Assembly (NCBI GenBank): GCA_023614405.1
Contig: CM042690.1
Location: 525,032,293-525,096,292, forward strand
Source of the DNA: Avena insularis
Lineage: Eukaryota; Streptophyta; Magnoliopsida; Poales; Poaceae
Reading direction: 5' to 3'
Length of the DNA: 64,000 nt
This document shows, piece by piece, positions 23,501-35,958 of the stretch; position 1 is the first letter of the stretch; each line of letters opens with the position of its first letter. A model generated the notes under the pieces. The model saw only the letters and a program-made list of their open reading frames with translations. It was not told where the DNA came from and searched no databases. Both the position numbers and the translations under genes were made by a program.

Positions 23501-24702
23501 CCCGAATTGTCTTTTCTTAAATTTTGGTATGCTATGCATAAGTAAAATGTTTACAACCAAAGTCGGATAAGCACGTCTTTGTAGGTTATCCCAAAGAATT
23601 TGTTGGGAATTTCTCCATAACACCGAGGACAAAAGAGTTTGTTACTTGGAACGTCAAGTTTCTTGAGAAGGAATTTTTCGTGAAAAGTTAAGTGGGAGCG
23701 CTGAACATATTTCTAATACATTATGTAGAGGACATATTGTTGATTGGAAATGATGTATCTTGTATTGACACAAGTTAAGAATTTCATTAAAATAAGATTT
23801 CGATGAAAGACTTGGGCAAACCCGGAATATTAGGCATCAATATCTATATGGATAGATTAAGGCGCTAATATGGTTGTGCCAGACATACATATATGAGATA
23901 TTGAAAGGGTTCAATATGGAAACAACAAGAAAGATTCTTGCTGCATGGAAAGAATTGTATTCAGATTCAAGTGTTTCAACACTTGGTGAGTAAAATCACA
24001 TGAAGATTCTGATCGATTATACCATGATATGTATATATCCAGAATGTCCTATGCTCTAAATGTTATGAGCATATACCAGAATGATTCATAAGATGATCAT
24101 TGGACAATAGTAAAGATATTCTTATGAGCTTTGGAAGAACTAAGAATATATCATGTATAAGTGACAAATAGTTAAAAGTAGTTCATTGTAAAGTGTTACA
24201 TTGATACTAGTTTTGTCACAAGATACAAATTAAATTTATCTCAATTTAGACTATGGGTGGCACAATGTAATGGAAAGGATTTTCCATGATGGATTTGGAT
24301 GAGTTCCAAAGTTGAGACATTGTGACGGATACTACAACAAAAGGTTAAGTATATGACTGCTATAGTAGCAGCAAAGGAGGGCATTTGTGTTAAGTAGTTT
24401 GTTATCAAACTAGGTGTGGTTCAAATTGGATAATACTATGAAGATATATTGTGTGACAATAATATCAACATATTTTGAGCCGAACGAACTAAAGGTCTCA
24501 CCAAAGGACCAAATCTATACAATGCCATCTCATTTGAGAATGAGTGATGCGTAGAGACGCAGAGACATGCAAACACACACGGAACTAAAACTATCAGATC
24601 CAGAGATTATGTTAACCACTAGCAATAGCGTATATGCAACACCAGAAAGCCATAGGTGTTCAATACGCAAAGTTTTTCAAACTAGATTATTGACTCTAGT
24701 GC
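20587..24702 (+). pseudogene. C1 internal domain, eroded Copia gag-pol
   Basis: No ORF above about 75 codons. Weak traces of pol remain in order: integrase-like sequence near 23010-23060 (cf. HTDVCGP), RT-like YVEDILLIGNDV near 23720-23755, MKDLGKPGILGINIY near 23800-23860, and RNase H-like sequence near 24330-24480 (VKYMTAIVAAKEG, then CDNN). Stops, frameshifts and small deletions fill the rest. The leader near 20640-20720 matches the leader of C2 (about 60770-60820), supporting family relatedness. It cannot encode active enzymes. Confidence 0.75.
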
Positions 24703-24713
24703 AAGTGGGAGAC
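24703..24713 (+). promoter_or_regulatory. C1 polypurine tract
   Basis: aagtgggagac immediately before the 3' LTR, the usual Copia plus-strand primer. Confidence 0.85.
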
Positions 24714-26417
24714 TGAAGGGAATATGCCCGAGAGGCAATAATAAAGTGGTTATTATCTTATTCCATGTCTATGATAAATGTTTATTTTACATGCTAGAAT
24801 TATATTGATCGGAAACATCAATACATGTGTGTTTAATAAACAAAAAGGATTCCTAGTTATGGTTCTCTTATAGACTAGCTTGTTGATTAACAAGATGATC
24901 AAGGTTTCCTGATCATGGACATTGGATGTTGTTAATAACAAGGTCACACCATTGGTGGAATGATGTAATGAACATTCATCCGAAGTATAGCATTATGATC
25001 AAAGTCATTATGTTTATATTGCTATAACATCATACGAAGTAATCTTTATCCTTAGACCATGAGATCATGTTAATTGCTAACACCGGAAGAGTATCTTGAT
25101 AACATCAAACGTCACACCGTAACAGGGTGACTATAAAGGTGGGTTCCGTGCTACGAAGGTGTTATGTTGAGGCTCATGGATCAAGATTTGGATCTGTCCA
25201 TCCCGATGACGGCTAGATATACTCTGGGCCCTCTCGGTGATATCACATTGAAATAGCTTGCAAGCAAGTGATGTGATCACTAGAATGTTATATCACGGGA
25301 ACAACAAAAGAGTGCATGTCGGTAACGAGATCAAACTAGGTATGGAGATACCGATGATCGAATCTCGGACATGTAATATATCGCGGGACAAAGGGATTTA
25401 GTTACTAGCGTTAAAGGTTCTCACGATCACAGAAGTCATCGTTGAATGTGTAGGAGTCAGTATGGATCTCCAGGTCCCGCTGCTGATTATTGATCGGAGA
25501 GGGGTCTCGATCATGTCTGCATTATTCGTGAACCGTAGGGTGACACACTTAAGGGATACCGACACCATTTGGAGCAAATATGTTTCAGATAAAGATTTAA
25601 GAAAGCGCTGGAATTATTTCAATAGACACCGAAACTGTTTCGGGTGAAATTGCTGAAATTGGTTCTGCATGTAATATTGAAATATTGCAGGGGGTTTTAT
25701 ATGAATGTTTGTTAATTAAAGTAATTAAAAAAATTCTGAATAAAACTAATAAAAGAGTTTTATTAAATGAGAGAGCATTAAATTTTGAGAAATTTAATGC
25801 ATTTAAAGTGGGGACTTTAATGGAGAATGTGAAGAGGCAAATTTATGTGGAGGGGGTTACCACCACATGAATGGGGGAGGTGAAGGGTCACCTCCATGGG
25901 GCACCGGCCATGGGAGGGGTACCCTACCCTCCTCCTATAAAAGACCCCCCTCTCCTCACTTCTCACACACACCTCCTTGTGAAAGATCTCTCTCCCCCTC
26001 TAGTATTATTCCCCCATGGTCTCGGATTAGCGAGATACATGTTCCCGGTGGCTTTATCTGGAAAGGAGTTGCTACTTCCGCTGCTTTGCTGGAGCGAGGG
26101 ACGGAGGTTGTCGGGGTACCGGACGTGTGTGCGATCACGGATGCACCGCTGCTTTGCGGTGCTGGACTTGGTGGTGCTGGAGCTGGATCTGATGGACGTG
26201 CTGGAGCCGGACCTGCTGGACTTCATCACGATCTTGAGATCGGCAAGTGTACGACTACATCAACCACGAGTTCCTACTCGTTAACAAAGCTCGTTGTCTA
26301 CGAGGGTAAGTTCTTGTTGGATGTATGTCCACCCATTGCTTTGTCCCTAGTAGATAGATCTTGGCGTGTAGTTGACACCGTAGGAAAATTTTTGTTTTCT
26401 ATGCTGCGGACCCAACA
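24714..26417 (+). mobile_element. C1 3' LTR
   Basis: 1704 bp; TATA tataaaag at 25936-25943. Compared with the 5' LTR it carries a short insertion (tgctacttccgc region near 26070) and few substitutions. Confidence 0.93.
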
Positions 26418-26687
26418 ACAAGGACAGCGCTGGTGGAAGCTAGCAGCAACAACGGTACCAGCCAACAAATCGAGACCCACCTATGTCAGCAAGACAAATG
26501 TTGGAAGGGCCATGCAATATGCACTTCTATGTCGACTCAACAGGGAATAGGCGATCCAATCACCTCCTAAAGTATTGTCAAACATTCTTGAAAATGCAAG
26601 AGCTATGCAACGGAAGCAGCAAACCAAGGCTATGTTATTACACATGGTGCTTTTGCTATCGGTGCACCACCACCACCACCGGGGCAT
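26418..26687 (+). pseudogene. G3 gag, C-terminal part
   Basis: Continues G3 gag after C1. It contains MLEGPCNMHFYVDSTGNRRSNHLLKYCQTF at 26501-26590 (open frame from 26483), the Tat-type Cys/His motif with the spacing CxxHxxxD...HLLKxC that replaces the zinc knuckle. A Pro-rich stretch follows, encoded by caccaccacc. G4 interrupts it at 26688; its TSD copy ggcat is at 26683-26687. Confidence 0.7.
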
Positions 26688-28189
26688 TGATGACTAGATT
26701 CCTGCACCACACAACAGGGTTATTGCAGTTCTTGTAGAAACAAATATTTAAGTGTTTTTCCTAATGGGAGATGTTCGAACGGAAACAACACGAATCCGCA
26801 ACCACGTTGTCAATGCGGCCACGTTTCGCACCCAAACCGTGGTTTGGAAATATCTTATTCTATAAGTTACTAGAACAACGATAATTGAGAGAGGTTTTAA
26901 GTATCTAATAACAAAGAACTTTTAACAAGAACAAAATAAACTAAGACGGAAAGTAAACAACAACATGGACTGAATTAAAGAGATTGTAGTTGTAGGATTG
27001 AATGGAATGAGAGAGGGCTTCTAGGCTTCGGTATCACTAGTACTAGATGGGCAAATATATGTGTGATCTATAAGAGATTTCTCAAACAAATAAACGTTCC
27101 CCAATTGATTACCGGGCTGCCACACTGTGTGCACTATGCATGGTTCTCGCGCGTCACCTCAAGGCAACAGGCACTTTCGGACCAAAGGATCACATAAACT
27201 CATCTTATATCATAATAAATTCTAACTTACTGTACTAGATCATACCTCAACCTAGAATTGAATCAATCACTCACACATGGATGAATAGGAAAACATATAT
27301 AAATATATAATGATATCACAACCATGTTCAATCTTACAATTACTAAACACAACAGAGAGAGGGAGATAGAGATCGATGCGTGGTGTTGGTGATGTCTTCC
27401 TTCTCTTCCCCTTCTTCTTGCTTGGATGCCTTGATGGTGATGGTGTTGAGAGATATCTAGATCTCGGAGGTGTGGTTGAGGCAGAGCTCCGCCACAATAG
27501 AGATCGGATGGGTGGCGGCGGCGGTAGAGCTCCGCCCCTGAAGGGCTATGGCTTGGTGGCTCTTTCTTGGGTCCTCCCTCCTTTATATAGGCCTTAGGGG
27601 TGCCCTAGGGTTCCCCTAATACCGTCATATGACTTAGGGAAGGTTCTAGAGCTTTTCTGGGGTCAAATCCTGTCATTTGCGACGTTTTTGGCAACTATAC
27701 GGGCGGAGCTATATGACCAAAAAAATAGCTCCGGTCGTATAGTTGCTCGTCAAACCGTCTGTCCCCTTTAGTATTTTAGATGCCATTTTTTCGTACGAAC
27801 TTCGTTTTGGGTGTTCTTGGGCTCGTTGAGTTCGTATCATCGAGGGATAGAACCCCATGGTCTTGGATATTTATTTTGAGAAGTTGGAAAAATTCAGTTT
27901 TCAACCTCTCAAATGGCTGTCTGGTCCCTGCAGCTCCTCCATACTATGCTCTCTTTGTCCCTTTTGCCTTTGTTTTATCCATAATCATCATCAACACCTA
28001 CACACATGTCATAGACAAGGTAAAGTGATAAAATTCTACCTAAACTACTAAATGTGCAAAGCTCATATGAAAGTAAATGAGAACTAGAAGTCATGCATAT
28101 AAGGCATAGCTATAGCTGAAAGAAACATGATATGAGAGATAAATGGCTCATTTTATATGGCTAAAAGAGGTGGTATTTCGCAGCCATCA
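26688..28189 (-). mobile_element. G4 3' LTR
   Basis: Plus strand starts tgatgactag and ends gcagccatca. TATA on the minus strand, ctatataaag, at 27581-27590. It includes a 17-bp-arm inverted repeat around 27695-27745 related to the tandem repeats at 30496-30868. ORFs here (27376-27597, 27780-28028) are incidental. Confidence 0.88.
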
Positions 28190-30495
28190 ACTTCCACAAG
28201 CTAGACCTTGCTCGTGCTCGAGCAGGAAGGGTCGGTAATAAATTAATGGTTGTGAAATAGCTTATCATTGGAAATCAATGGCTTGCATCCTTATTTCTTT
28301 TACAAGATTGAAGAGAGAAAACATGTATTCATACAAGGCAACACAAGCTCAGTTATAAAGACAACTAAAGATTCATCAAAACTTATATGCTCCATGTGAA
28401 CAGTGAATCTACTTGCAGACAAAATATCCTCTTATTGCACCTTTTGTATAACTTTTCATATCATTATTATTTTTTATGAGACAAAACTTAGTCACAATTA
28501 GATGTCAAGCATAAATAGGATTCTACCCAATCATGTCATCTAGTTAAGGCTCTCAAGTGCAAACATCAGTTATTGAGTTTGAGAAAGTTTATCTCTTAGT
28601 AACGAGATTTATGCCAAAAGGAATTGCGAGAACATGTCAAAAGAAGCATAGCATTAGAGTGTCTCTTTTTGATCATCCACATCAGTGAATCATGGCTATA
28701 AAACACTCATTTTCTATTCTTTGTCTTTCCAAAACTTCAGTTCATCAGTAATGAGATCATGCCAAAACTTAGTGTGTTTAATCAGACTATGCAGGCTAAG
28801 AATGGATACTCGTGACTATTACCAAGGTTTCCCTTTTCGGTATAATGATTTCTCATAACGTTCACAGGAGTATTCCCTCTTTCGCTTTGAACGCAGGCCC
28901 ATGAGAATACCAATGCATACCCAAATATAGCATTTATGCTATATATGTTGGGCAACTCATAGCCAAACTCCAAGAGTTTCCTCTTTTTGGACTATTCAAA
29001 GGCCAGCGGAGTTGTTAGCATCCCATGTTGTGTGACAGTGGTGCAGACACGCATAAAGCAATATCATACTTTAATCAACAGGTCAAGATTTCACATGCAT
29101 CTCAATCACCGCTAAATATTAGTTTCTTCAAACAAATCCTTTCAAAGAGTACTATCAAGTCGATCGTCACATCTATGGTGTTGAGTATCTTTAAGGCTAA
29201 ACTCTTAAGACAATTAATTAACACCTTATTTAGCATAGAACTCAAAACTTCGAAATATCATTTCCAATTGACAACTCCTTCCGTAAGAAAACTATCTAGT
29301 CTGTTGTTTTGACATTATGGGGTCGAGCATAATCTATTCATTTACAAATTTCAAAAGATCTTGATCAAGTATTCATTCTTTCCAAGTGTAGATATTGTGG
29401 CAATGTTTTCTAGAGGATCACAAATAGTGTCATAAGCTTGATAAACAATTTGGCAAGATGCATACAAGATCTAAGTCAACTCCTATGGTGCCTATCAGGA
29501 GCAAGTGTATCCCCATGTTAATACAAAACTAGACTCACTTAAACAAGCATTCAAAAATAGTGGGATACATGATTGCATTAAACCTTCATCGAATACGAAC
29601 ATTGCACAAGACTCTACACATGCAGAAGTAACCTCCCAAGCTTAGAACTTTGCAAGAACCAAACTTGAGTATATCAACAAAAGAAAAGAGAAAATATAGT
29701 TTCCAAAAGAGAGTGTGATAAGTGGTTACATCCCCAAGCTTAGTTAAAAACAAGGGTGACACACTTTGCCGTTGAGATACAAGTAACCTCTGTTTTGATG
29801 GAGAAAGAAACTTTGCTTCAACATGTATTTCTTGATATGGCTCGGTGTGCCTTCCTTGAGGACCTGCTTAAAAACTAAAAAGAAAATGAAATATTTTTGT
29901 GTTTTTGAAGACATGGGTTTAGCTCACAAGTGATAAAAATACAAGTTCCACTGAGTCGGTTCATCAACCTAAGCACCACGCTTAAGTCAACAAACTAGTT
30001 CTAGAAGATGCCTCTCCTAGATTTTGATGAAGTGCAAGTGAGACAAAATATGAAACACGAGTGTGCAACCTCTATGTGCTTAATAAAAGAGGTTCAAGTT
30101 CGAAGTTTTACCAGAAACTGATTGTCGAAGAGTTGAATTGAAGCAACCAAGTGGCTCATGTGAGTTTTTGCACGGCCAGCACTGCCATACATGTCATCAC
30201 ACAAGATTCAAGTCCCTGCGAAAATAACACACAAAATAAAATGCATCGGTTTGGTATACGAATATAGTTAGTTTACCCGACCGATAAAAGGACAGTAAAA
30301 AAGAAAACATGAACTTCTATGGAGAATTACAGTCTATGAGGTTTCTGTGGTAGAATTTTATTGCTTACATATGCTCGGCTTCTCTAGATCATGGGAGAAG
30401 CTCCCAGGTGGTGTTTCAAGGTTTTTAGAAGAAGAAAGAATAAAATTTTGAGCAATGGTTACCTTCTAGTTGGCATTTGAGGGGTTTTCTCAACT
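28190..30495 (-). other. G4 non-coding internal region
   Basis: About 2.3 kb, AT-rich, with no supported coding sequence. Two ccaagcttag motifs (about 29636 and 29732) resemble the polypurine-tract neighbourhood of Sabrina-like elements. Confidence 0.6.
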
Positions 30496-30868
30496 ATATG
30501 GGCGCAACTATATGTCTGGACAAAAAGTGTCCCACCGTATAGTTGGTCGTCAAACTGTCTGTCCCTAGGAAAAGAAAATATACAAAGGCATCGATATCTA
30601 TACGAGCGGAACTATACGGACAGAATTTTTATTCCCACCGTATAGTTGGTCGTTAAACTGTCAGTACATTGGAAAAGAATTTGTACGGAGGCACCAATAT
30701 CTATAAGACCAGAGCTATACGGTCGGAATTTTTATTCCCGCCGTATAGTTGGTTGTTAAACTCTCAGTACATATGCAAGAAAAATTGTCGATGGCAAAGA
30801 TATCTATACGACCGGAATTTTTATTCCCGCGGTATAGTTGGTCGTTAAACTCTCTGTATGCATCAAAA
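30496..30868 (-). repeat. 103-bp tandem repeats with hairpins
   Basis: Four direct units at 30496, 30600, 30703 and 30806. The two central units are exactly 103 bp, the first is about 104 bp, and the last is shortened and lacks the left hairpin arm. Complete units hold the inverted repeat ctatacgg...ccgtatag and the segment tatagttggtcgttaaac. The same module occurs once in each G4 LTR. Confidence 0.85.
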
Positions 30869-31248
30869 AAATTCTGTTTCTTTGAAAATTATTTCTTATC
30901 CTGTAACTTAGTGATATACCTTGCTTTGACAGTAAAATAAAAACTTAAATTTTTGACCAACATTAACATGTATAGGATGAGATTTAGGTACAACTGAGTT
31001 GTGCAACACATAGTAACAATAAATTGTACCTTTTGAAAACTATAACAAGATAACTCTAATAGCAAATCATGCAAAAAATAAAAATGCCAATGCAACATGA
31101 ATGCATCTAGACTCAAGACACAAAACTAAGAAATACACCTAATGACTTCCAGGTTGCCTCCCGGTAAGCGCTTTCTTATAACCAAGTAGCCAGGCTTTTA
31201 TACTCCACATTTATTCAGCAATGGAGGCAGTTATAGGAGTAATTTTTG

Positions 31249-32819
31249 TTACCTCCAACGAGTGTTTTCAGGATTTATATCATACTTTTTTCTTCTAAGA
31301 TGTACCCGCTTGCGGTGCATTGGTATCTTGTAAGTGTTCTCATTGCCACGTGAGGATGGATGCACCAAGCTCGGTAAATATGTATTCTTTCCTTCCTGCA
31401 TAGAGGGCGTTATAGATTTATTATCAAACTTTGAATCTTTACCTTGATTACTATTTTGAAGGTATAACTCATAATGTTCTTTTGGATCCAGTAGCTTGGT
31501 CTTTGCCACCGGAATTTCCTTCACCTCATTAGTAAAACAAAAGTCATAGTAAACAGGTATGGGAGGCACACAGGATTCCATCTTTGGCTCATCATAATTG
31601 ATTTCCCTGAAAAGAGTATTTAAACAAACACTACTAGAATCATCAAAACCTTCTTCAGGACAATTATCAAGGATTATAGAATAATTTAAGTCCTCATCAT
31701 CACAAAGTCAGAAGAATAATAAAGATCGGGAATAGGTGGGGGAATAGGTTTGACAGCTGTTTTCAATTCATTCCATTCCTTGATTTCTTTTTCTTCTTTC
31801 TCCTTGATGCGTCTTTGATTTCTCCAATATTCTTCATAATTCCGTTTCACTTCATCTGCAGGTGTCAGATGCATGGGATATTCAACACGAGGCTTCTTAT
31901 TTTTATTTTTCCTGGTTTTAGGCTTCATGGATTTACCCTTCTTTCCTGCTTCAATGATGCAACAAGTGCAAGATATGGGAGTAACAATAGAGGGCTATTC
32001 TCCATCGTTAGTAGAAGCAGTTCTAATATGATTAAAATAATCAACTATGAAAGGCATTGCTTTAGAAATAACATCTCTAACTAAGGTATCATCATAAGGA
32101 ATTTTTCCTTTTCTATTTTCATCTTTAAGAAACTCATTGACCAAGTTCTCTAGATTAGTAGGGAGAGGTTTTTATTCATGCACAATTTCACATTGCCATT
32201 GATGAAAATTATTATGTATATCTCTTAAGAGTTGCCAAGCTTCTTCCAAAGGTTTTCCAAGGAATGCACCATCACACATCATGTCTAGCTTACCCTTAGA
32301 AGAGTGATTTAAGCCTCCATAAAAGTGATTCAACAATAACCAATCAGGTAAATTATGATGTGGACAATCATGCATCAATTTTAAGAACCTACTATAAGCT
32401 TGTATTAAATCCTCATTGTTGCTTTGCTTGAAATTCAGGATATGAAGCCTACGCTCATAAGTTTTCTTTTGTGAGAAATACTTACTGATAAAAGCTTCGA
32501 AGATACCTTCCCATGAATTGAAGTGTCCCGTGGGATGCAATTTTAGCCAATCTTTAGCTTTTACTTTCAGTGAGAACCAGAACAGATATAACTTCAGCTT
32601 ACCATTTGTCCATCCATTTGCCTTCACTGTAGAACACAATGAAGTAAATTTGTCAATATGCTCATATGGATCATTGTCCGGATCTCCTATTTCCATGATC
32701 ATATTTATCCACATAGGATTAATCTCATATCCATCCACATCAATAGCGGGTTGAACAATAGGAGCATGTAAATGATCAACACTCGAAGAAGCATACTCCG
32801 CAAGACTTTTACTTTCCAT
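31249..32819 (-). pseudogene. G4 gag-like protein
   Basis: The ATG at 32819 (MESKSLAEYASSS) opens a 215-codon frame with typical Gypsy capsid motifs: DPYEHIDKFTSLCSTVKANG, KLKLYLFWFSLKVKAKDWL, HFNSWEGIFEAFISKYFSQKKT and CPHHNLPDWLLLNHFYGGL. It stops at 32172. In-register downstream frames continue the protein: a Lys/Glu-rich stretch (31686-31928, RIKEKEEKEIKEW) and a C-terminal piece (31249-31581) ending with YKIPMHRKRVHLRRKKY. The latter shares its basic motif with the S2 gag end. No protease or RT follows. Several stops make it a pseudogene, although the capsid part is intact. Confidence 0.75.
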
Positions 32820-32900
32820 AGTTCCTATGTTTTTGAATTTCCTATAACTAAAATAAATAACAAGACTACTAACAAAAGGTAAATTATTTTTTTGTTCTTT

Positions 32901-33642
32901 GTGATGGTGTTGAGGGAGATCTAGATCTCAGAGGTGTGGTTGAGGCAGAGTTCAACCGCAATGGAGATCGGATGGGTGGCGGCGGTGGCAGAGCTCTGCC
33001 CCTGAAGGGATATGGCTTGGTGGCTCTTTCTTGGGTCCTCCCTCCTTTATATAGGCCTTGGGGGTGCCCTAGGGTTCCCCCAATACCGTCATATGACTTA
33101 GGGAAGGTTCTGGAGCTTTTCTAGGGTCAAATCCCGTCGTTTGCAACCTTTTTGGAAACTATACAGGCGGGAGCTATATGATCAAAAAATATCTCCTGTC
33201 GTATAGTTGCTTGTCAAACCGTGTGTCCCCTTTAGTATTTTGGCTGCCATTTCTTCATATGAACTCTGTTTTGGGTGTTCTTGGGCTCATTGAGTTCGTA
33301 TCATCGAGGGATACAACCCCATGGTATTGGATATTTATTTTGAGAAGTTGGAAAAATTAACTTTTTCAACCTCTCAAATGGCTAAGTCTGGTCCCTGCAG
33401 TTCATCTAGACTATGCTCTCTTTGTCCCTTTTGCCTTTGTTTTATCCATAATCATCATCAACACCTACACAGATGTCATAGATAAGGAAAAGTGATAAAA
33501 TTCTTCCTAAACTACTAAATGTGCAAAGCTCATATGAAAGTAAATGAGAACTAGAAGTCATGCATATAAGGCATAACTATAGCTGAAAGAAACATGATAT
33601 GAGAGATAAATGGCTAAAAGAGGTGGTATTTCATAGCCATCA
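32901..33642 (-). mobile_element. G4 5' LTR, truncated
   Basis: Matches 27437-28189 of the other LTR. TATA ctatataaag on the minus strand at 33045-33054. The downstream half is deleted, so the LTR joins the gag leader at about 32900 without a primer site. Confidence 0.85.
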
Positions 33643-34374
33643 GGCATCCGCTAGTAGGACAACCACAAAACACAACAAACCAAGAGGATGAGTACCCTAG
33701 ATCAAAAGGCGCAATGTTGATGATCCAGAAGGGACGACCCTCTCATAGAACACAAAAGCTGATCACTGAACAAGTAAACATGGGGGAAACAACACCACCC
33801 CTACACCATAGTATCTTCATTGGTTAGAACAAGAAATAACCTTCAACAGAGGTGACCACCCACTTCGGGTCCCGTGACCTGGTCAATCAACACTAATAGT
33901 GGGGGCACAAATCTGCGGGTTCGACATATGCATGTTTTTCTTGGATGGAGGCAGCAGCATCAACCTAATTTATGCCAAAACTCTACGGGCAATGAATTGG
34001 TCCCTGACAAATCTAGCACCAACGGATATAACTTTTCACGGAATAGTTCCAAGCAAAGCTAAAACTCATTTGGGAAAAGTGCACGTCGACATGGTCTTTG
34101 GATCAAGAAGCAACTTCAGGCATGAAAAACTAGAGTTCGAAGTCATGTACTAGCCATCACAGTATCACACGATCCTGGGACGACCAACTTTTGCTAGATT
34201 CATGGCAGCACCCCACTATGCATACATGGTGCTAAAAATGTCAGCCCCCAATGGGGTCATAACAGTAAAAGGAAGCTTCAGCCATTCAGATAGCCGCGAT
34301 CGAGAATTCAACAAAATATCAAAATCCTTCGGGACGGAGACGCAATTTGGCCAGCTGAAAATAGAGGATGAATA
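33643..34374 (+). pseudogene. G3 aspartic protease
   Basis: After the TSD copy ggcat, G3 resumes. The protease reads GAQICGFDICMFFLDGGSSINLIYAKTL-like, with the catalytic Asp of DGGSS at 33944-33946. It continues FHGIVPSKAKTHLGKVHVDMVFGS, a TAG stop at 34151-34153, then YHTILGRPTFARFMAAPHYAYMVLKM. The active site itself is intact. The frame ends at 34374. It would release capsid and other proteins from a gag-pro precursor. No RT motif follows, unlike the standard Gypsy order. Confidence 0.8.
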
Positions 34375-34942
34375 ACTACCACACGAAGGACGCAACGACC
34401 GAACCCCAGAAAATTAGGAGCACCATGCACCCGCAAAAGCTACTTATTCGGCCTCCACTTCTGGTCCCGCATAAGAAGACACACTCGTTGGTTTTCCCAA
34501 GTGTAGGTGACCTAGTAAACCAACTACTTTTCTCTCTGGTCTACCGTGCAGATACAGCTCCTCCAGTCGAAAAATACGACACCCTCATCAAAATCAACAA
34601 GGGCGTGATGGAGCATCTCAAGACAGGAGCCACAAATTTTAGGAAAATTCTTTACTCTTATATATTTCTAAATTCAATAAGGCCAACAGCCAGGCAAACA
34701 TGCCCATGCTATGTATCCCTTTATACTTATCAATAAATAAAGAAAGTACTTCTCGGCATAAAGTTCCTAAGGCACATGAAGGCAATTGTGCTAAGGGAAT
34801 CAAGTCGTTGGGACCCATACAAAAAGATACAACATGCAATCAAAATCTCGTATAAACATACGACCTTTTTGACAAGTATACAATAACTCTATACAATATT
34901 TCTCAAAAAAGTACAAAGGTACAAAATGGGAAGTAGAAACAG
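34375..34942. other. G3 segment without recognised coding
   Basis: A plus-strand open stretch (34368-34736) has no motif I recognise and is not convincing. This is the place where RT would be expected, but none is seen. The sequence lies between the protease and the end of the antisense gene. Confidence 0.5.
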
Positions 34943-35958
34943 TTAGATAGCAAAATCCATAAAAAACTCCTGGTCTGCCTCTAGGAACCTCCGGACAATC
35001 CTGATCACATGTCTACAAGCGGCAGCATAGTGAGGCACCATACTAACAAGACCACCATCAGAAGGAGAAGGCAGCCCCGATGATATGACGTCCAAATCCA
35101 GCATCGGATGATGTGCATGCACCCAAGACAGAGCAAGCTTGGCACCTGCCACAAGTTGAAGCTTTACAAAATGATGAATCTGTTCACCCTATCGAAACTT
35201 CGCCATAAAATCAGCTAAAGTCTAAGGCTGGGGATCCTGAGGAAACATGACATTGTAAACAATGGCCAACGATCTATGACAGGACTCGAAAAATTTCTCC
35301 ACCTCGGATACGCGGTCCTGAAGCAGAGCCACAACATAAGCACGATGGTGATCAATCCAAACATTTGTCCCAGAATTTTGGGAAGAAGACACAAGAGCTT
35401 GAATTCGGTTGCACAGACGTTGGGTTTGTTCCCTCTCGCATAATCGAATGCCTACAAAACAAAAAAGAGAAAACATTGGCATCCCACAAAAGGGGAGCAG
35501 TAGGAAGCAAAAGTAAAAAGGACTTATGTAGCATCTTTTCACTCGCCCTGGAAATATCATCCAAAAATATGCATCATGATCAAGGGCATGGCGCGTCTTC
35601 GTCTAGGAAACATCCACCATTGATTGAACAACCCGGAGTTTCCTCTCAAGCTTCTTTACCTGCTCAAAATTTTAGCATATAATGGCAGATCTACCATATG
35701 TACAATAGCAGATGGGGACATGGCTGCATCCGATGTCTGCGCAGGCGCAGGAGGAGCCGGAAAATCACTCAAAATATGGCAAGACACATTAAAAATAGAA
35801 AAACTTCAGCAAACAAAGAGCCACTCATACGCATATGTACATAAATCTTCATTTCATCAAAAGGAAGCATTCCAGCAACAGAACAGGTTCAATATTCATT
35901 ACAATAGCATGAAAAGAAACACGGGAAACTATAAAGCAAAGCTACAGAGCTGATTTCT

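Larger units (their letters stand above)
18878..26417 (+). mobile_element. C1: Copia LTR retrotransposon (BARE/Angela-like), degenerate interior
   Basis: Two 1.7-kb LTRs (18878-20572 and 24714-26417) starting tgaagggaatatgcc and ending ggacccaaca. The flanks gcaag and acaag form a 5-bp TSD with one mismatch. Primer site and polypurine tract are in place. The LTRs are nearly identical (about 6 differences in the first 220 bases by eye), yet the 4.1-kb interior has no long ORF, only shreds of Copia pol. It is inserted in G3 gag. Confidence 0.93.
26688..33642 (-). mobile_element. G4: non-autonomous Gypsy with gag only
   Basis: A minus-strand element with a perfect 5-bp TSD ggcat (26683-26687, 33643-33647). 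The 3' LTR (26688-28189) is 1502 bp. The 5' LTR (32901-33642) keeps only about 740 bp: its U5 end and the primer site are deleted. The interior has gag-like ORFs at 31249-32819 and no RT, PR or INT. It sits in the gag-PR region of G3. Confidence 0.9.

Noticed and set aside
30496..30868. possible CRISPR-like array
   Set aside because: The units are tandem without unique spacers, and the sequence is inside a plant retrotransposon.
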